Positions 19,661 through 29,730 of a DNA stretch of 64,000 nucleotides are shown here, in pieces. Numbering within the stretch: position 1 is the first letter of the stretch; each line of letters opens with the position of its first letter. The DNA is taken from positions 106,349,052 to 106,413,051 of the forward strand of contig NC_073313.1 in NCBI RefSeq assembly GCF_027595985.1. Reading direction: 5' to 3'. Position numbers and translations under genes: made by a program. This stretch comes from Sorex araneus. Its lineage: Eukaryota > Chordata > Mammalia > Eulipotyphla > Soricidae. The notes beneath the pieces were generated by a model, which had not been told where the DNA came from, made no database searches, and saw only the letters and a program-made list of their open reading frames with translations.

Positions 19661-19858
19661 CACTGTATCACTGTCATCTCGTTGATGATCGATTTGCTGG
19701 AGCGGGCGCTAGTAATGTCTCCATTCATTCCTGTCAAATGCTTGTGCAGCCTGATGGCATATTCGGGGCTCTTTCAGGATAAGGGGAATGAGGACCGGCC
19801 TTGTTACTGTTTTTGGCATATGAGTATGCCACAGGTAGCTTGCCAGGCTCTGCCATGT
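19661..19858 (-). mobile_element. RTE-tailed SINE with extended RTE tail, 5' truncated
   Basis: On the minus strand it has the SINE body (GGCAGAGCCTGGCAAGCTAC, CCAAAAACAGTAACAAG), then unlike other copies an extra segment of about 60 bases, then CTGCACAAGCATTTGACAGG, AATGAATGGAGACATTACTA and GCAAATCGATCATC before GATGACAGTGATACAGTG. The segment from CTGCACAAGC on matches the RTE end at 19085-19010, so the RTE-derived part is longer than the standard SINE tail. The tRNA head is missing. Confidence 0.75.
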
Positions 19859-19889
19859 AATATGGTAATAGAGCAAGAAGTACTAACTT

Positions 19890-19935
19890 TAATGAATACA
19901 TATATATATGTATATATATGTATATATATATATAT
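19890..19935. repeat. (TA)n/(TATATG)n low-complexity tract
   Basis: Alternating TATATATG units fill the gap between two oppositely oriented RTE-tailed SINEs. Confidence 0.9.
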
Positions 19936-20196
19936 GGACTGGAGCAACGGTACAGCGGGTAGGGCGTTTGCCTTGCATGCGGCCGACCCAGGTTCGATTC
20001 CTCCATCCCTCTCAGAGAGCCCGAGCAAGCAACTGAGAGTATCCCGCCCACATGGCAGAGCCTGGCAAGCTACCATGGCATATTCGATATGCAAAAACAG
20101 TTAACGGCAAGTCTCACAATGGAGACGTTACTGGTGCCCGCTTGAGCAAATTGATGAACAACAGGACGATAGTGCTACAACAGTGCTAAAGTGCTC
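19936..20196 (+). mobile_element. RTE-tailed SINE, full length
   Basis: It has the head GGACTGGAGCAACGGTACAG, GGGCGTTTGCCTTGCATGCG, B box GGTTCGATTCC, the linker AGAGAGCCCGAGCAAGCAAC, GGCAGAGCCTGGCAAGCTAC, the tail GGAGACGTTACTGGTGCCCG then CTTGAGCAAATTGATGAACA, and a terminal repeat AGTGCTACAACAGTGCTAAA. This is the best full-length reference in the window. The A and B boxes suggest an internal Pol III promoter. Confidence 0.93.
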
Positions 20197-20477
20197 TTTG
20201 TTCTGATATAAGTATGGCTGCCCCAGCTGTTTATCTTTTAACTATTGGCTTGTATTTTTTCCCATCCTTTCACTCTGAGCCTGTATTTACGCAGATTTTA
20301 TATTTCCTGTAAACAGCAAATGTATTGATTATGATTCCTGGTCCATCCTGCCACTCTGTGTCTTTTGATGAGAGAGTTCACTCCATTGACAGTCAATGAA
20401 ATTATTGATATGAAGGGTGGTGTTGCCATTTTACCCTGTGTGGGAAGGTAACAATCCAAGTTGTCATATGGTGAAGA

Positions 20478-20640
20478 ATTAACTCTGCTCAAGTACTTTA
20501 CATATTTCATTTGTTTTGTCCTCATGACTAATCTATAAGTACTATTATCATCAATATGCTATAATTGAGTAATATAAGTCTAATAATAATTTGTAAAAGT
20601 TCATCCAGTTTAGTAAACTTGAAACTGGTGTTTGAGTCCA
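20478..20640 (-). mobile_element. MIR SINE fragment
   Basis: CTCAAGTACTTTACATATTT, CATGACTAATCTATAAGTAC, TATTATCATC and the downstream AAACTTGAAACTGGTG then TTGAGTCCAG follow the antisense order of the MIR core. Ancient mammalian repeat. Confidence 0.6.
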
Positions 20641-21331
20641 GTAAACTATTTATTCTGTTTTACTCAATTGACTAGGTACCAAACACAGGGATGTATCTGT
20701 TTCTTCTTATTTATTTCTATATACCTTCTTATAAGCACAAGTTTTTCCTGTAATTCTACATAAATGGCTTAATTATTTTGTCAAGTCCAAAGAATGTGGG
20801 AAACAGTGATCTATTGACACAATAATTTATTTTTGCTTATCCTCTGGTATACTGATATACAGAGAGCATTCATAACTGGACATATTATTTGTTCTTGCAA
20901 GACCCCCAGAGTCAGTAAAAATGTGTGTCACTGGGTGTCAGTGATGAAAAAGCACCAGATGGGACTATTGCAGTTACAAACAATTGCTGATTTCTGATTC
21001 TTTAACATATATTTATATTGCATATTTTGTGTAATATAAAGGATTATTACTAAATTTATATTAATAAAGTTAATGTAATTTATTGACTATAAATATAAAA
21101 GTGAGTTCGATTTAGAAGTTTCATATGATATAGAAATGGGATAAAATTCCATTTGAAATGAATTCCATTCTAATACATTTTCAGTGGGTTAAGAGTCTCA
21201 GCTAGAAAAAAATTTAAAAAGGGTCTCAGCTAGAAAAATTCCCGTTGCATTTCATTCATGAAAGTAGAGTTTCCATTTCAAATAATTGCAACTGCATACG
21301 CATAAAGGAGATATGCAACTAAAGAATTACG
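20641..21331. other. No recognised feature
   Basis: AT-rich sequence with no repeat family or ORF that I can support. Confidence 0.4.
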
Positions 21332-21343
21332 CATTTCGTGTTT

Positions 21344-22519
21344 TTTTTTTCAAATTTATTTTTTAATTGAGTCACCGTGAGAACAGTTACAGGCTTTTAG
21401 GATCGAATCTCAGTCATACTATGCTTAAACACCCATCCCTTTACCAGTATACATGTTCCACCACCAATAACCCCAGCATACCCACATCCCATTCCCCCTC
21501 TGCCTGTGTGGCAGATGATTTTCACTTTACTCTTTCCCTACTTTGATTACATTCAGTTTTCGACAGGAAACTCACTATCATTATTTGGAGTTTTTCCCCC
21601 AACAGTCAGACCTGTCGGAATAACACCCTTAGATTGTATGTTTTCTATTGTTTGTAACAAAGAGCATATGATGTTGCACGGTCGCGAAAGCAGCCGCCCA
21701 GATTTGGAATTCTGGTATTAAGTCCAGAATTATTTCTGCCAGCAGCTGCTGAATTCCAAGATTGGTTTCTGTGGCACTGGGATCATGGCTGTTCAGGAGC
21801 AGAGGGGGGGACCACTCTGGGTCTCATTTGGGCAGAAGGCAGGGCCGGTTCTGCCTCCCCCATCGCCAGATTTCCCCATGCATCCTGTCCCATCACTGCA
21901 AACTCCTACCTCTCTGTCCAATTAGTTCTGAGCAGTGGTGGCCATCATGCTGTCCAGGGGGGAAAAGGCCAAGGGACAGAGACACTTCCCCTCCCGGGGC
22001 TGCACGGGGCTGTAGCCTAGTTCAGAGTCCAGGAGTCTATCTTCCAGCAGCCACTGTGTTTCTGAGATTGGTTTCTGTGCCCCTGAGATAATGAACTCTC
22101 AGGGGTGGCGAAGCCATTCCTGAGCATATATTTTGTATATCAGGAAAAGTCGTGTGGCTGGTTTGGAGATGTCCCAGTCCCGCATACCAGAGCTATGTTA
22201 ATATAAGCTCAGTGTCTCCGGGGCTCCATCTGGAGAAGGCTTGCTGGCTGTACCTTTTCTGTCTGGCACCCTGGTGTTGCTGGCCTGCTCTGGGGTCCAG
22301 AGCGAACTCCAGCTTTTGGTGCTGCCGAAGTGGCCCAAATTCTTCACTGATGATTGTGGCAAGATGGCGCCGAGAGTGGGTCGAGGGCGTGACTTCCAGT
22401 GGCTGGGGCGAATTGGAGACTGGGCTGGAAATGCCCTCTTCCAATGTCCCCCACGTTTTAGAGATGTCCAGTCCCACATGCCGTGTTAAGAGAAGTTCAG
22501 TGTTGCCGGGGCTCCATCA
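21344..22519 (-). mobile_element. Composite L1-tailed retroelement, antisense, with TSD
   Basis: This 1.18-kb element has a 12-bp TSD, CATTTCGTGTTT (21332-21343) and CATTTAGTGTTT (22520-22531), one mismatch. In sense (minus) orientation: GATGGAGCCCCGGCAACACT, GGCGCCATCTTGCCACAATC, a second GATGGAGCCCCGG block with TATGCGGGACTGGGACATCT, two copies of a unit with CACAGAAACCAATCT (about 22069 and 21770 on the plus strand), GTCTGACTGTTGGGGGAAAA, then the L1-type end and poly(A). Motif order matches 13275-14457. The internal C/G-rich part lacks any long ORF conserved between copies. Confidence 0.85.
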
Positions 22520-22531
22520 CATTTAGTGTTT

Positions 22532-23344
22532 AACTTGGAGGAATTTCCAAGTATTCAGAACATGGTATCTATAGTTGCTTGCCAAATGGCCTTTTAACTT
22601 TTTAACCTACCATAAGATGATTTCTTTAGTTCTTCAATTTTCCTTCCTATGCTTTTTTGGTCTGTGGTTATAAGCATTCCTAATTTATACAGTATTAAAT
22701 CTCAGATCATACAGCACCAGAATGTTGAATGGTCATATCTATAATGTTACTATATTTATCCAGCGGTAGGTATTTATATCTTCCTGGTGCTGACTCCAGT
22801 AATTAATGATCTTTCAATATTATAAGAAGGTAAATTTAAACTAAAGCTCATCTATTGTTAGCTAAAGAAAAATAGACTGGTATGCAGATACAATTGAAGA
22901 TGCAATCTTAAAAATTATGTTTAGATACATGTAAACAATTGCTAGGTTCATAGCCAGCATATTGAATACTTGGACTACTCAGGGATTGGTACTATATTGT
23001 TAACTTATTTTCTGAGTTAATAAAAAATAATCACAAAAATGTATATTTCCAACCCAATTTACAAAGTCCTTTACAAGATTCTAGTTTACTTTCATGATTT
23101 AGCAATATATCCACTGGAGATAACTGGGTCTTTCTTCTGTCAAAAGATCCTACAGTCTCTGAGGCTCATGATTCTGGAATCTTTGTGTGGAAACAGATAT
23201 GTAGCTACAAAGACCAGAGAATGTTGAAAAGAGTTTTTGGTGTGTGCTGGTGTTAAAACATACTCTGAAAGTTTCTTTCATTTTGGGAAAAAAATCCTTA
23301 GTATCATATTTTCTACCTGAGGCAAAAGGTTGTTTATCTGAGGC
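22532..23344. other. No recognised feature
   Basis: Sequence of ordinary composition without a repeat family I can name and without an ORF with recognisable product. Confidence 0.4.
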
Positions 23345-23600
23345 AGCACACTAATCTAGTTAATAGTGCTGGTTCTGTGGTTTGACTATTTGGGTTCAGA
23401 TATGGGCTCTATTTTTGTTATGATTTAGAGCAAGGCATCTTATCTCTTTAAGTTAAAGTTTCCTCATCAGTAAAACAGGGATGATTAGTTTAACTGTTTA
23501 TAAGTAATCACAAGGAACGAACATGATAACCCATAATAAACTTCTTAGAATAGCACTTGACTGATACATAGGAAGTATTTAATAAACATTAGCTATTTTT
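23345..23600 (+). mobile_element. MIR SINE, nearly full length
   Basis: AGTTAATAGTGCTGGTTCTG, TTTGGGTTCAGATATGGGCT, the core AAAGTTTCCTCATCAGTAAA and ACAGGGATGATTAG, then AGAATAGCACTTGACTGATA and GTATTTAATAAACATTAGCT follow the MIR consensus from tRNA-like head through core to tail. Confidence 0.85.
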
Positions 23601-24270
23601 CTAGAAGAAAGAGTTTCTGTGCAGGGAAAAATCTGCCTCAGTGAGGAACTTAGCATGCTTTGATTCTGACATAACTGCAATTGTACTAAATAATCCATTC
23701 TGAACTCTTTGTGGTATGTAGGTTACTTACCAGGCAATAATGTCTTAACATATTTAGAGTTACTGTTTGAACTTGAAAGTATTTTTTAAAATGCGTGTCT
23801 TTCAAAATATTGTGCATTTCATGTTGACCCACTGATCCTGCTCTACCGATTCACAACTAAATCTTCATGGAGCTGCAAGCCCAACAGCTAAGATTCATGA
23901 ACACATGGGTCTCCCCCTTCTGATAATTCTAGAGTACCCTCTGGAGGCAGGCAAACCTAATACAAGCCCTGCCAAAGCCCAGGCAGTTGCACCCACACCC
24001 CACTGCTGTAGCCAAACCAAGGGTTCAAGACCATGGCTTCACCAATGACCCAGACCATAGATCCCAAATTGGTTTACTTTGTCACGTACATGGCCCTGCA
24101 ATGTCTTCTAGTTCCTCAATACTGAAATTTTGGTTGGAGCACACCAAATTAGTGGGAAAGTAACATAGAAGCTAACTAAACTCAACAAACAAAATCAGTA
24201 AAGCAGAAGTCTCAACCAGCAACAAACAGCTTGTAAATGCTTAGAATAGGATTTAACAACTCCATGATGG
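23601..24270. other. Unassigned; possible old L1 5' region in 23830-24260
   Basis: The stretch around 24170-24250 (CTCAACAAACAAAATCAGTA then AAGCAGAAGTCTCAACCAGC) has the A-rich, non-coding look of an L1 5' region, but I cannot anchor it to a domain. Confidence 0.25.
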
Positions 24271-24281
24271 GATATAATAAT

Positions 24282-24462
24282 AGCACTATAGCACTGTAGG
24301 ATTGCCATCCCGTTGTTCATCGATTTACTCGAGCAGGCACCAGTAATGTCTCCACTATGAGACTTGTTGTCACTGTTTTTGGCATATCAAATACACCACG
24401 TGAAGCTTGCCAGTCTCTGCCGTGAGGGAGGGATATTCTTGGTAGCTTGCCAGGCTCTCCGA
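24282..24462 (-). mobile_element. RTE-tailed SINE, 5' truncated, with TSD
   Basis: TSD GATATAATAAT is perfect over 11 bp (24271-24281 and 24463-24473). On the minus strand it starts inside the body (GAGAGCCTGGCAAGCTACCA), keeps the RTE tail (GGAGACATTACTGGTGCCTG, CGAGTAAATCGATGAACAAC) and ends in CTACAGTGCTATAGTGCT without poly(A). 5' truncation with a non-A tail fits RTE-type priming. Confidence 0.9.
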
Positions 24463-24512
24463 GATATAATAATATTAGCATAAAATTAATTTTTATACCT
24501 ATTGATTTTAAT

Positions 24513-24829
24513 CAATAGGCATCGAAAATCAGATGGCCAAGGTGTCAAAAATCACATAGGCTGGAAACGTAATGCAATTTGAAGACAACCGCTGAACTAG
24601 AGCTGTTACCGACTGGATTCCACGGGATAACAAAAGAACGCCTGGCCGTCTACAATATGTTAAGACTTCTTGTTCAAGAATCTGAACGAACGGTTTGAGG
24701 CTCTTCCTGTTCCTGGAGCGAGCAGATGCCATTGGACTTCACTAGCACGCGACAGGGGAACGAATGGAGATGTTACTGGTGCCCGCTTGAGCAAATCGAA
24801 GATCAACGGGATGACAAGTGATACGAGTG
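24513..24829 (+). mobile_element. RTE-clade LINE, 3' fragment, with TSD
   Basis: This 317-bp insertion is flanked by a perfect 12-bp TSD ATTGATTTTAAT (24501-24512 and 24830-24841). Broken frames give VTDWIPRDNKRTPGRL, FEALPVPGASRCHW, then GAATGGAGATGTTACTGGTG / CCCGCTTGAGCAAATCGAAG corresponding to the RTE C-terminal EWRRYW and LEQIE region. It ends ATGACAAGTGATACGAGTG with no poly(A). Together with 19006-19597 it shows an RTE family in this genome. The last about 60 bases are the same as the tail of the RTE-tailed SINEs. Confidence 0.88.
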
Positions 24830-25014
24830 ATTGATTTTAATATTTGAGCTTTGTTATCTAATCAATTCCAAATCTAGAATCGTATTAACAATTGGGGCTT
24901 TTGTCTATGCTAAAACTTTTTAAAAATTTCTAAACGATTTTTAAAAATTGGAAAAAATGCAAAATATTATGTATTTCAGATTTCCCACTACTTTAGCCTA
25001 GCCCTGACTCCAGT

Positions 25015-25085
25015 GATACATAATACTGAGCTTATATTGGGTATTGATTTAGTAGTCTCATGCTCTACTGACTGAGCTAATTAAG
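25015..25085 (-). repeat. tRNA-Lys-like sequence (SINE head or tRNA relic)
   Basis: On the minus strand TTAGCTCAGTCAGTAGAGCA and TGAGACTAC match the 5' half of tRNA-Lys (A box, D arm, start of the anticodon arm). The 3' half does not keep a B box or acceptor pairing, so it is a decayed tRNA-derived repeat and not a tRNA gene. Confidence 0.5.
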
Positions 25086-25228
25086 TGATTTGGAAGTCTG
25101 TGTGTGCCTTCAAATGTTTGCTAAACTGAAATTAAATGTAAACGAAATGTAAATGTAAATGTGAATGAAAATAAATGTAAAAGGAAAAATTAATATTTAA
25201 ATTATTTTTTTAAAATTTCTGTCTTCAA

Positions 25229-26144
25229 AGTGGCGGCCTGGCGGCACCCACGTGGCAGGCACCATCTTCTGTGACTCCAAACCCACAGGTATTCGGTTTT
25301 TACTTTTGGGGCTCCCAGGAACTCATGGGAAGGGGGCGTAACCGGCACGCCCTTGGCCCAGATAAATCCAGAGCCGCTGAGCGCGAATCGGACACTCTGC
25401 GCGTAAAGACTTTGAATTTAGAGACTTCTTACAGCAATGCACTGGGACTGTGAGCTGGGATATGTAATTTCTGGCAGAATTTTCCCTGGACTTTATACAG
25501 AAATCCAAAACCGCACGGACTTAACATTTATAATTGTCAGCAATGTGAAACAGTTCCTTTTGAACAGGTCTGACTGGGGGGAAAACTCCAAATAATAACA
25601 GTAAGTTTTTGTTGAAATATTGAAGGTTTTTAATGTAGCAGCCAGCTCTCTGGACTGTGAACTAAGCAAAAGCCCCACGCTGGCCGACGCGGCATGGCGT
25701 ACACCATACTATGAGGCACAGGAAGGGGGATGAGGGGGAAAAAGAAAAAAAAAGGGAAAAGGAAAAAGGAAAAAAAAAGAGAGAGAGAGTTATGTACTTG
25801 TAGCAGTGGGGCTACATATCTCTTCATTTCCAGCAATGAAAAACTAATTATCAAATGTAGTAGGTCTGTCTCTCTTGGTTGGAAACTCCAACAACTATAG
25901 TGAGTTTTGTGTTGAATTATGGAATGTAATCAAGGTAAAGAAAAAAATGAAGTGAAATTCATTAGTTATACAGTAGGGGGTAGGGGGTGGGGCGGGGGGT
26001 ATACTGGGGTTTCTGGTGGTGGAATATGGGCACTGGTGAAGGGATGGGTGTTTGAATATTGTATAACTGACATATAAACCTGAGAACTTTGTAACTTTCC
26101 ACATGGTGATTTAATAAAAAGTTTAAAAAAAAAGAAAAGAAAAA
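25229..26144 (+). mobile_element. Composite L1-tailed retroelement, with TSD
   Basis: A 17-bp TSD with one mismatch flanks it (25212-25228 and 26145-26161; AAAATTTCTGTCTTCAA versus AAAATTTCCGTCTTCAA). It begins AGTGGCGGCCTGGCGGCACC. An X module (TTTATACAGAAATCCAAAAC to GTTGAAATATTGAAGG, 25493-25627) is followed by a middle block (GTGAACTAAGCAAAAGCCCC, then GCGGCATGGCG), a polypurine tract (25736-25793) and a second X-like module (CAGCAATGAAAAACTAATTA to GGAATGTAATCAAGG). The L1-type 3' end is G-rich tract, GGGCACTGGTGAAGGGATGG, CATGGTGATTTAATAAAAAG. There is no substantial ORF. The layout matches 52183-53423. Confidence 0.87.
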
Positions 26145-26305
26145 AAAATTTCCGTCTTCAATGGTCATATGGTATTGTCACTTTTAAAGTTGTTTTTAAT
26201 TGATTTTAGGGAGAGGTAGTTGTTTTTGTATATGCCTATTTGTCTGTCGCCTGAGATACCTTCTTTAGATAGACATTTCCTAAATATTTCCATTATCTTT
26301 TATAT

Positions 26306-26541
26306 GGGCTGGAGCTATAGCACAGCGGTGGGCATTCGCCTTTCACGTGGCTGACCGGTGTTTGATTCCTCCGTCCCTCTCAGAGAGCCCGGCAAGCTAC
26401 CGAGAGTATTGAGCCCGCATGGCAGAACCTGGCAAGCTACCCAAGCGTATTGGATATGCCAAAAACAGTAACAATAAGTCTCTCAATGAGAGACGTTACT
26501 GGTGCCCGCTCTAACAAATCGAACAACGGGATGACAGTGAC
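26306..26541 (+). mobile_element. RTE-tailed SINE, full length
   Basis: GGGCTGGAGCTATAGCACAG, CGCCTTTCACGTGGCTGACC, B box GTTTGATTCC, AGAGAGCCCGGCAAGCTACC, GGCAGAACCTGGCAAGCTAC, CCAAAAACAGTAACAATAAG, GAGACGTTACTGGTGCCCGC and AACAAATCGAACAACGGGAT: head, body and RTE tail in order. It ends in GACAGTGACC without poly(A). Confidence 0.93.
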
Positions 26542-26542
26542 C

Positions 26543-26585
26543 TTATATATATGTATATATATACATATATACATATATATTCATA
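26543..26585. repeat. (TATA)n-rich tract
   Basis: Alternating TATATG/TACATA units follow the SINE directly. Confidence 0.85.
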
Positions 26586-27399
26586 TGTCTTTTACACTTG
26601 CAGAATTATTTTCAGAAGAGAATCTACTGAATAACGCAGAAAAAATGATCAGAAATTATTCTAGATTGAGGAATTCAAAGGCTAGCAGAAAATTATACCG
26701 TTAAATCAGAGTATTGGTGAAAGAGGAAGCTTCAGTTTACCCTTGCCAGACGCTGTGAGCAGCCCCTCCTTTGATGGCCCATTCTACATTATTGGCTCCT
26801 TGCAAATTCTAAGTTTTTCTGATAAACAGCAAGTTAACAATTGTTCATAAAGTTCTGCCCCAGATATAAGGCTCACAGAGAGGCTAAGAAAATGGACAAT
26901 ACCTGAGGCAGATTGCCAGAAAGACTCTTACCAACATGCCCACCATGTACATTCCTGTATTCTCTGGAATACTTGTCATTTGATAAGAAATGCACAGGGC
27001 CTTTCCAAATGCCTTCACAAAACTCTTACTTTTAACTTAGTCCTATACTAAGTTCCTTTCCACTCTATTACTTTCTATTCTACTTTCCAATAAACATTTT
27101 TACTTTCCGACTCTGAGTCTGAGCATATTTATGATTCAATCTTTTCATTCTTGAAAATATTAAAGAATGTGGGTATCATGACTGAACATATATCTGCCGT
27201 GGCCATGTCTGCCTCACCTGCCTCATTAGGAATATTTGTGTCTCATTATATCCTAATCCACTTGCAGTTGCTATTTCTATGAAATCAGACTAACTCACTT
27301 GCCTTCTCTTTTTTTATTGCAATTAACTTCTAATTCTGTCTAGGAGTTCTGTCCCTGCCTCTGCAGGTTAATGAAAATCAGAAGGAGAGTATCTTTTAC
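26586..27399. other. Unassigned; possible LTR remnant in 26740-27130
   Basis: CTTTCCAATAAACATTTTTACTT near 27085 is polyadenylation-signal-like, preceded by a pyrimidine-rich stretch, which would fit a decayed LTR or a 3' UTR. No boundary is visible. The rest has no recognisable feature. (The motif is quoted in two parts: CTTTCCAATAAACATT and TTTACTTTCC.). Confidence 0.25.
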
Positions 27400-28110
27400 C
27401 TCATACTACTGAAAAATGACCTATATGAAAAAGTCAAGAAATAACAAGTGCTGATGAGGTTGTGGACTAAAAGGAACCCTTATTCACAGTTGGTGGAAAT
27501 GTAAACTAGCTCAGTCTTTATGGAAAGCAGTGAGCATATTCTCAGAAAGTAAAAAAATGGAACTTTCATATGATCTAACAATTCAACTCCTAGGAATCTA
27601 TCCAAAGAACACATAAATGCAAATGTAAGAGTTGATAATTTAACAAATTACAAATAGCCAATATTTTGCTAAAATCAACCCAAGTCCCAATGAAAGATAA
27701 GTAGAAAAAGAAACTGTGGCATATAAATATATATGTACACATATGTGTATATATATGAACAATTAAATACTACTCAGTCATAAGACGAATTGTTTTTTAC
27801 CCACAACATGGACAGAACAGGAAGGGGTCATGATAAGGATTAAATGAGAAGGAGAGCACAAATATTAGATTATCTCACTCATACATGGTATATAAAGAAA
27901 CAAAAGAGGGAAGTAACTTACAACAAAACAAACCTTTAGACTCTGATTACAGAACGTAGTTTACCAAGGTAAGAGATTTGGCCTGAAAGTGTGCAATGAA
28001 CTGTGATGGATGTATAATGGCACTTTGGTTGTGAGTGAGGTATAGATATATAACCATAAAATGCATACAAATATTATGATCCTTTAAACAGTTTTAAGTT
28101 AGCTTATAGG
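27400..28110 (+). mobile_element. Old L1 3' end, sense
   Basis: CACAGTTGGTGGAAATGTAA, TATGGAAAGCAGTGAGCATA, TATGATCTAACAATTCAACT and CTAGGAATCTATCCAAAGAA are the ORF2 C-terminal landmarks, followed by an old 3' UTR. Strongly diverged, no frame. Confidence 0.8.
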
Positions 28111-28689
28111 TAATCGATATAGTGGATTTCAATATTTTGAATTATGGGTACTGACATACAACAACTTTTCTATGTACCTATTCAGGATAAACTTTGAAGA
28201 CTACTATTGGTCTCATCTGGATGAATACTTTTGGGAAGTGCTCCCGTCATGTACTTCATGCTTATTTGACTACACAGAAAATTTATTATAATTTTTGTTT
28301 CTTCTTTTGTAAAATTAGAAACACAGTAGAGAATGTTAGAAAAGATCGATGATTTTTCAATAATATACCCGAACTTGAGTACTTTCTAAGGCAATAAATG
28401 TTTAGATTGACCTAACAGGTTTTTTCAGCTTCACTGAGCTTTAGTTGATTCTTTCTGCATGATGAATATATTTATTCCACGGGTGACTTGTTCAGGTTAA
28501 CTAAAATTAAGTATTTTATGTAACTTGGATATAACAAATAAATACTCCTTTAATTCATGTTCCCTCCCTCTCTTAGACCATAAAACTCAAGTACAATAAG
28601 CAAGGGGAAGCACTATATCAGTGTCACCTTTATAATATTCAGAAGGAAAATCTATTGATACTACATTCTTCAGGTATTGCTATAGTACT
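28111..28689. other. No recognised feature
   Basis: AT-rich, nothing supportable. Confidence 0.35.
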
Positions 28690-29450
28690 ATCACTTTCTT
28701 TTTCGATATTTTAAAATTTTATAAGGTAGTTCACAATATTTGATTACATTTAATATTCAAACACTAATCCCACCACCATATTTGGGATGTTTCCATTCCA
28801 ATCCCCAATCCCCATCCCAAAACACAACTACAATAATATATTTTGTATTGTCTGTTATGGAAAACGGCCGAAAATGCTATAAAAAAGTATCTATAGAGGA
28901 AACAGTGTGAAGATGGTTCTATTTTGGCAGGGACCATTAAGACATTCTTTAGGATATCAGTAACATGTTGTTAAACGTTGAGTGATATGAGCTTTCGTAT
29001 ATATAAATCTGGAAATATGTGTATATACATATATATGTATATATTTTCCCTCTATGATTGGTTGCCTACTACTTGAACCCCATCAATTCCACAATTGTGT
29101 ACTGGTGTGGTACTGGTGAAGAATGGGTAGGAAGTGTCTTATAATGTGTTGCACGGTGGCAAATGAAGCCATGTGTTCCAGGAATACGTTCACTTGTGTG
29201 TAAGCCTTCCCCGAGCGTTTCGGGAGTGGCCTGGCGCAGGTTCCAGTGGCATCGCTATGGTGGGCTTCATATTGCTCCCTTCTGGGATAAAAAGGCATAT
29301 AATTTGGATGGTGGCCAATGAGATTATCTGGCGCAGGCAAGAGGTGGCTTATGGGCATGACCCCTGGGGCACAGGAGACAGGGGGAAACAGCACCATCAC
29401 TTCCATCTTGACCCTGGACGTCATAGTGAAACTTCTGTCTTCATAAACAA
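28690..29450 (-). mobile_element. Older composite element (family B), antisense
   Basis: Minus-strand order: GTCCAGGGTCAAGATGGAAG, CCCATAAGCCACCTCTTGCC, GCGATGCCACTGGAACCTGC, GTGAACGTATTCCTGGAACA, then AACAGACAATACAAAATATA, GGTGGTGGGATTAGTGTTTG and AATGTAATCAAATATTGTGA / ACTACCTTATAAAATT. The last three blocks are shared with 14812-15449. It carries a GC-rich body and no conserved ORF. An open frame of 124 codons (29083-29457, minus) runs through it but has no counterpart in the other copy. Confidence 0.55.
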
Positions 29451-29649
29451 TTTTCATGATCTCTACTTCCTCATTTTATCACACATAAACTAGCTAAAAT
29501 CCACCCTTGGATTATTCAAATTCCAGTCTTCTCAAATTCTAAAGCAAATAATACTGAATATTCTGAAGGAAAACAACACAAATGTGCAATTCAGTGCTTA
29601 AAATTTATATTCTCCAATATTAGGCTTTATATTTTTGTTTTTGTTCTTT

Positions 29650-29730
29650 TGTAGTGCTGGGATTCTAACTGAGTATATCATACACCAAAGGCAAGTGCTC
29701 TTTTGCTAAGTTACAGTCCTAGCTCAATCT
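29650..29730 (-). mobile_element. Old tRNA-like SINE fragment
   Basis: On the minus strand GTAACTTAGCAAAAGAGCAC (A box), TTGCCTTTGGTG and a B-box-like AGTTAGAATCCCAGCAC follow tRNA order. Diverged head of the kind at 1465 and 6545. Confidence 0.5.

Larger units (their letters stand above)
17786..20460 (-). mobile_element. Old antisense L1 ORF2, multiply interrupted
   Basis: Antisense ORF2 blocks include CTTCTGCTGGTCCTTTGGTT (18354-18373), TGTGTTGAAATCCCCCACTA (18903-18922) and, beyond the insertions, GATATAAGTATGGCTGCCCC (20203-20222), in the order expected from reverse transcriptase back to endonuclease. It is interrupted at 17957-18141 and at about 18995-20196. Non-coding. Confidence 0.75.

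Noticed and set aside
19936..20010. tRNA gene
   Set aside because: A and B boxes are present but the cloverleaf acceptor pairing is absent and the unit continues into a SINE body.
19469..20104. Open frame of 211 codons on the plus strand
   Set aside because: It runs antisense through the RTE fragment, (TA)n tracts and two SINEs. The IYIYIY stretches come from the microsatellites. Not a gene.
22152..22526. Plus-strand frame of 124 codons in GC-rich sequence
   Set aside because: Antisense within the composite element. The equivalent part of other copies is not open.
25015..25085. tRNA-Lys gene
   Set aside because: Only the 5' half matches. No usable T arm or acceptor stem.
29083..29457. Minus-strand frame of 124 codons
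   Set aside because: It is in the sense orientation of an old composite element, but the sister copy at 14812-15449 does not share it, so coding is not supported.
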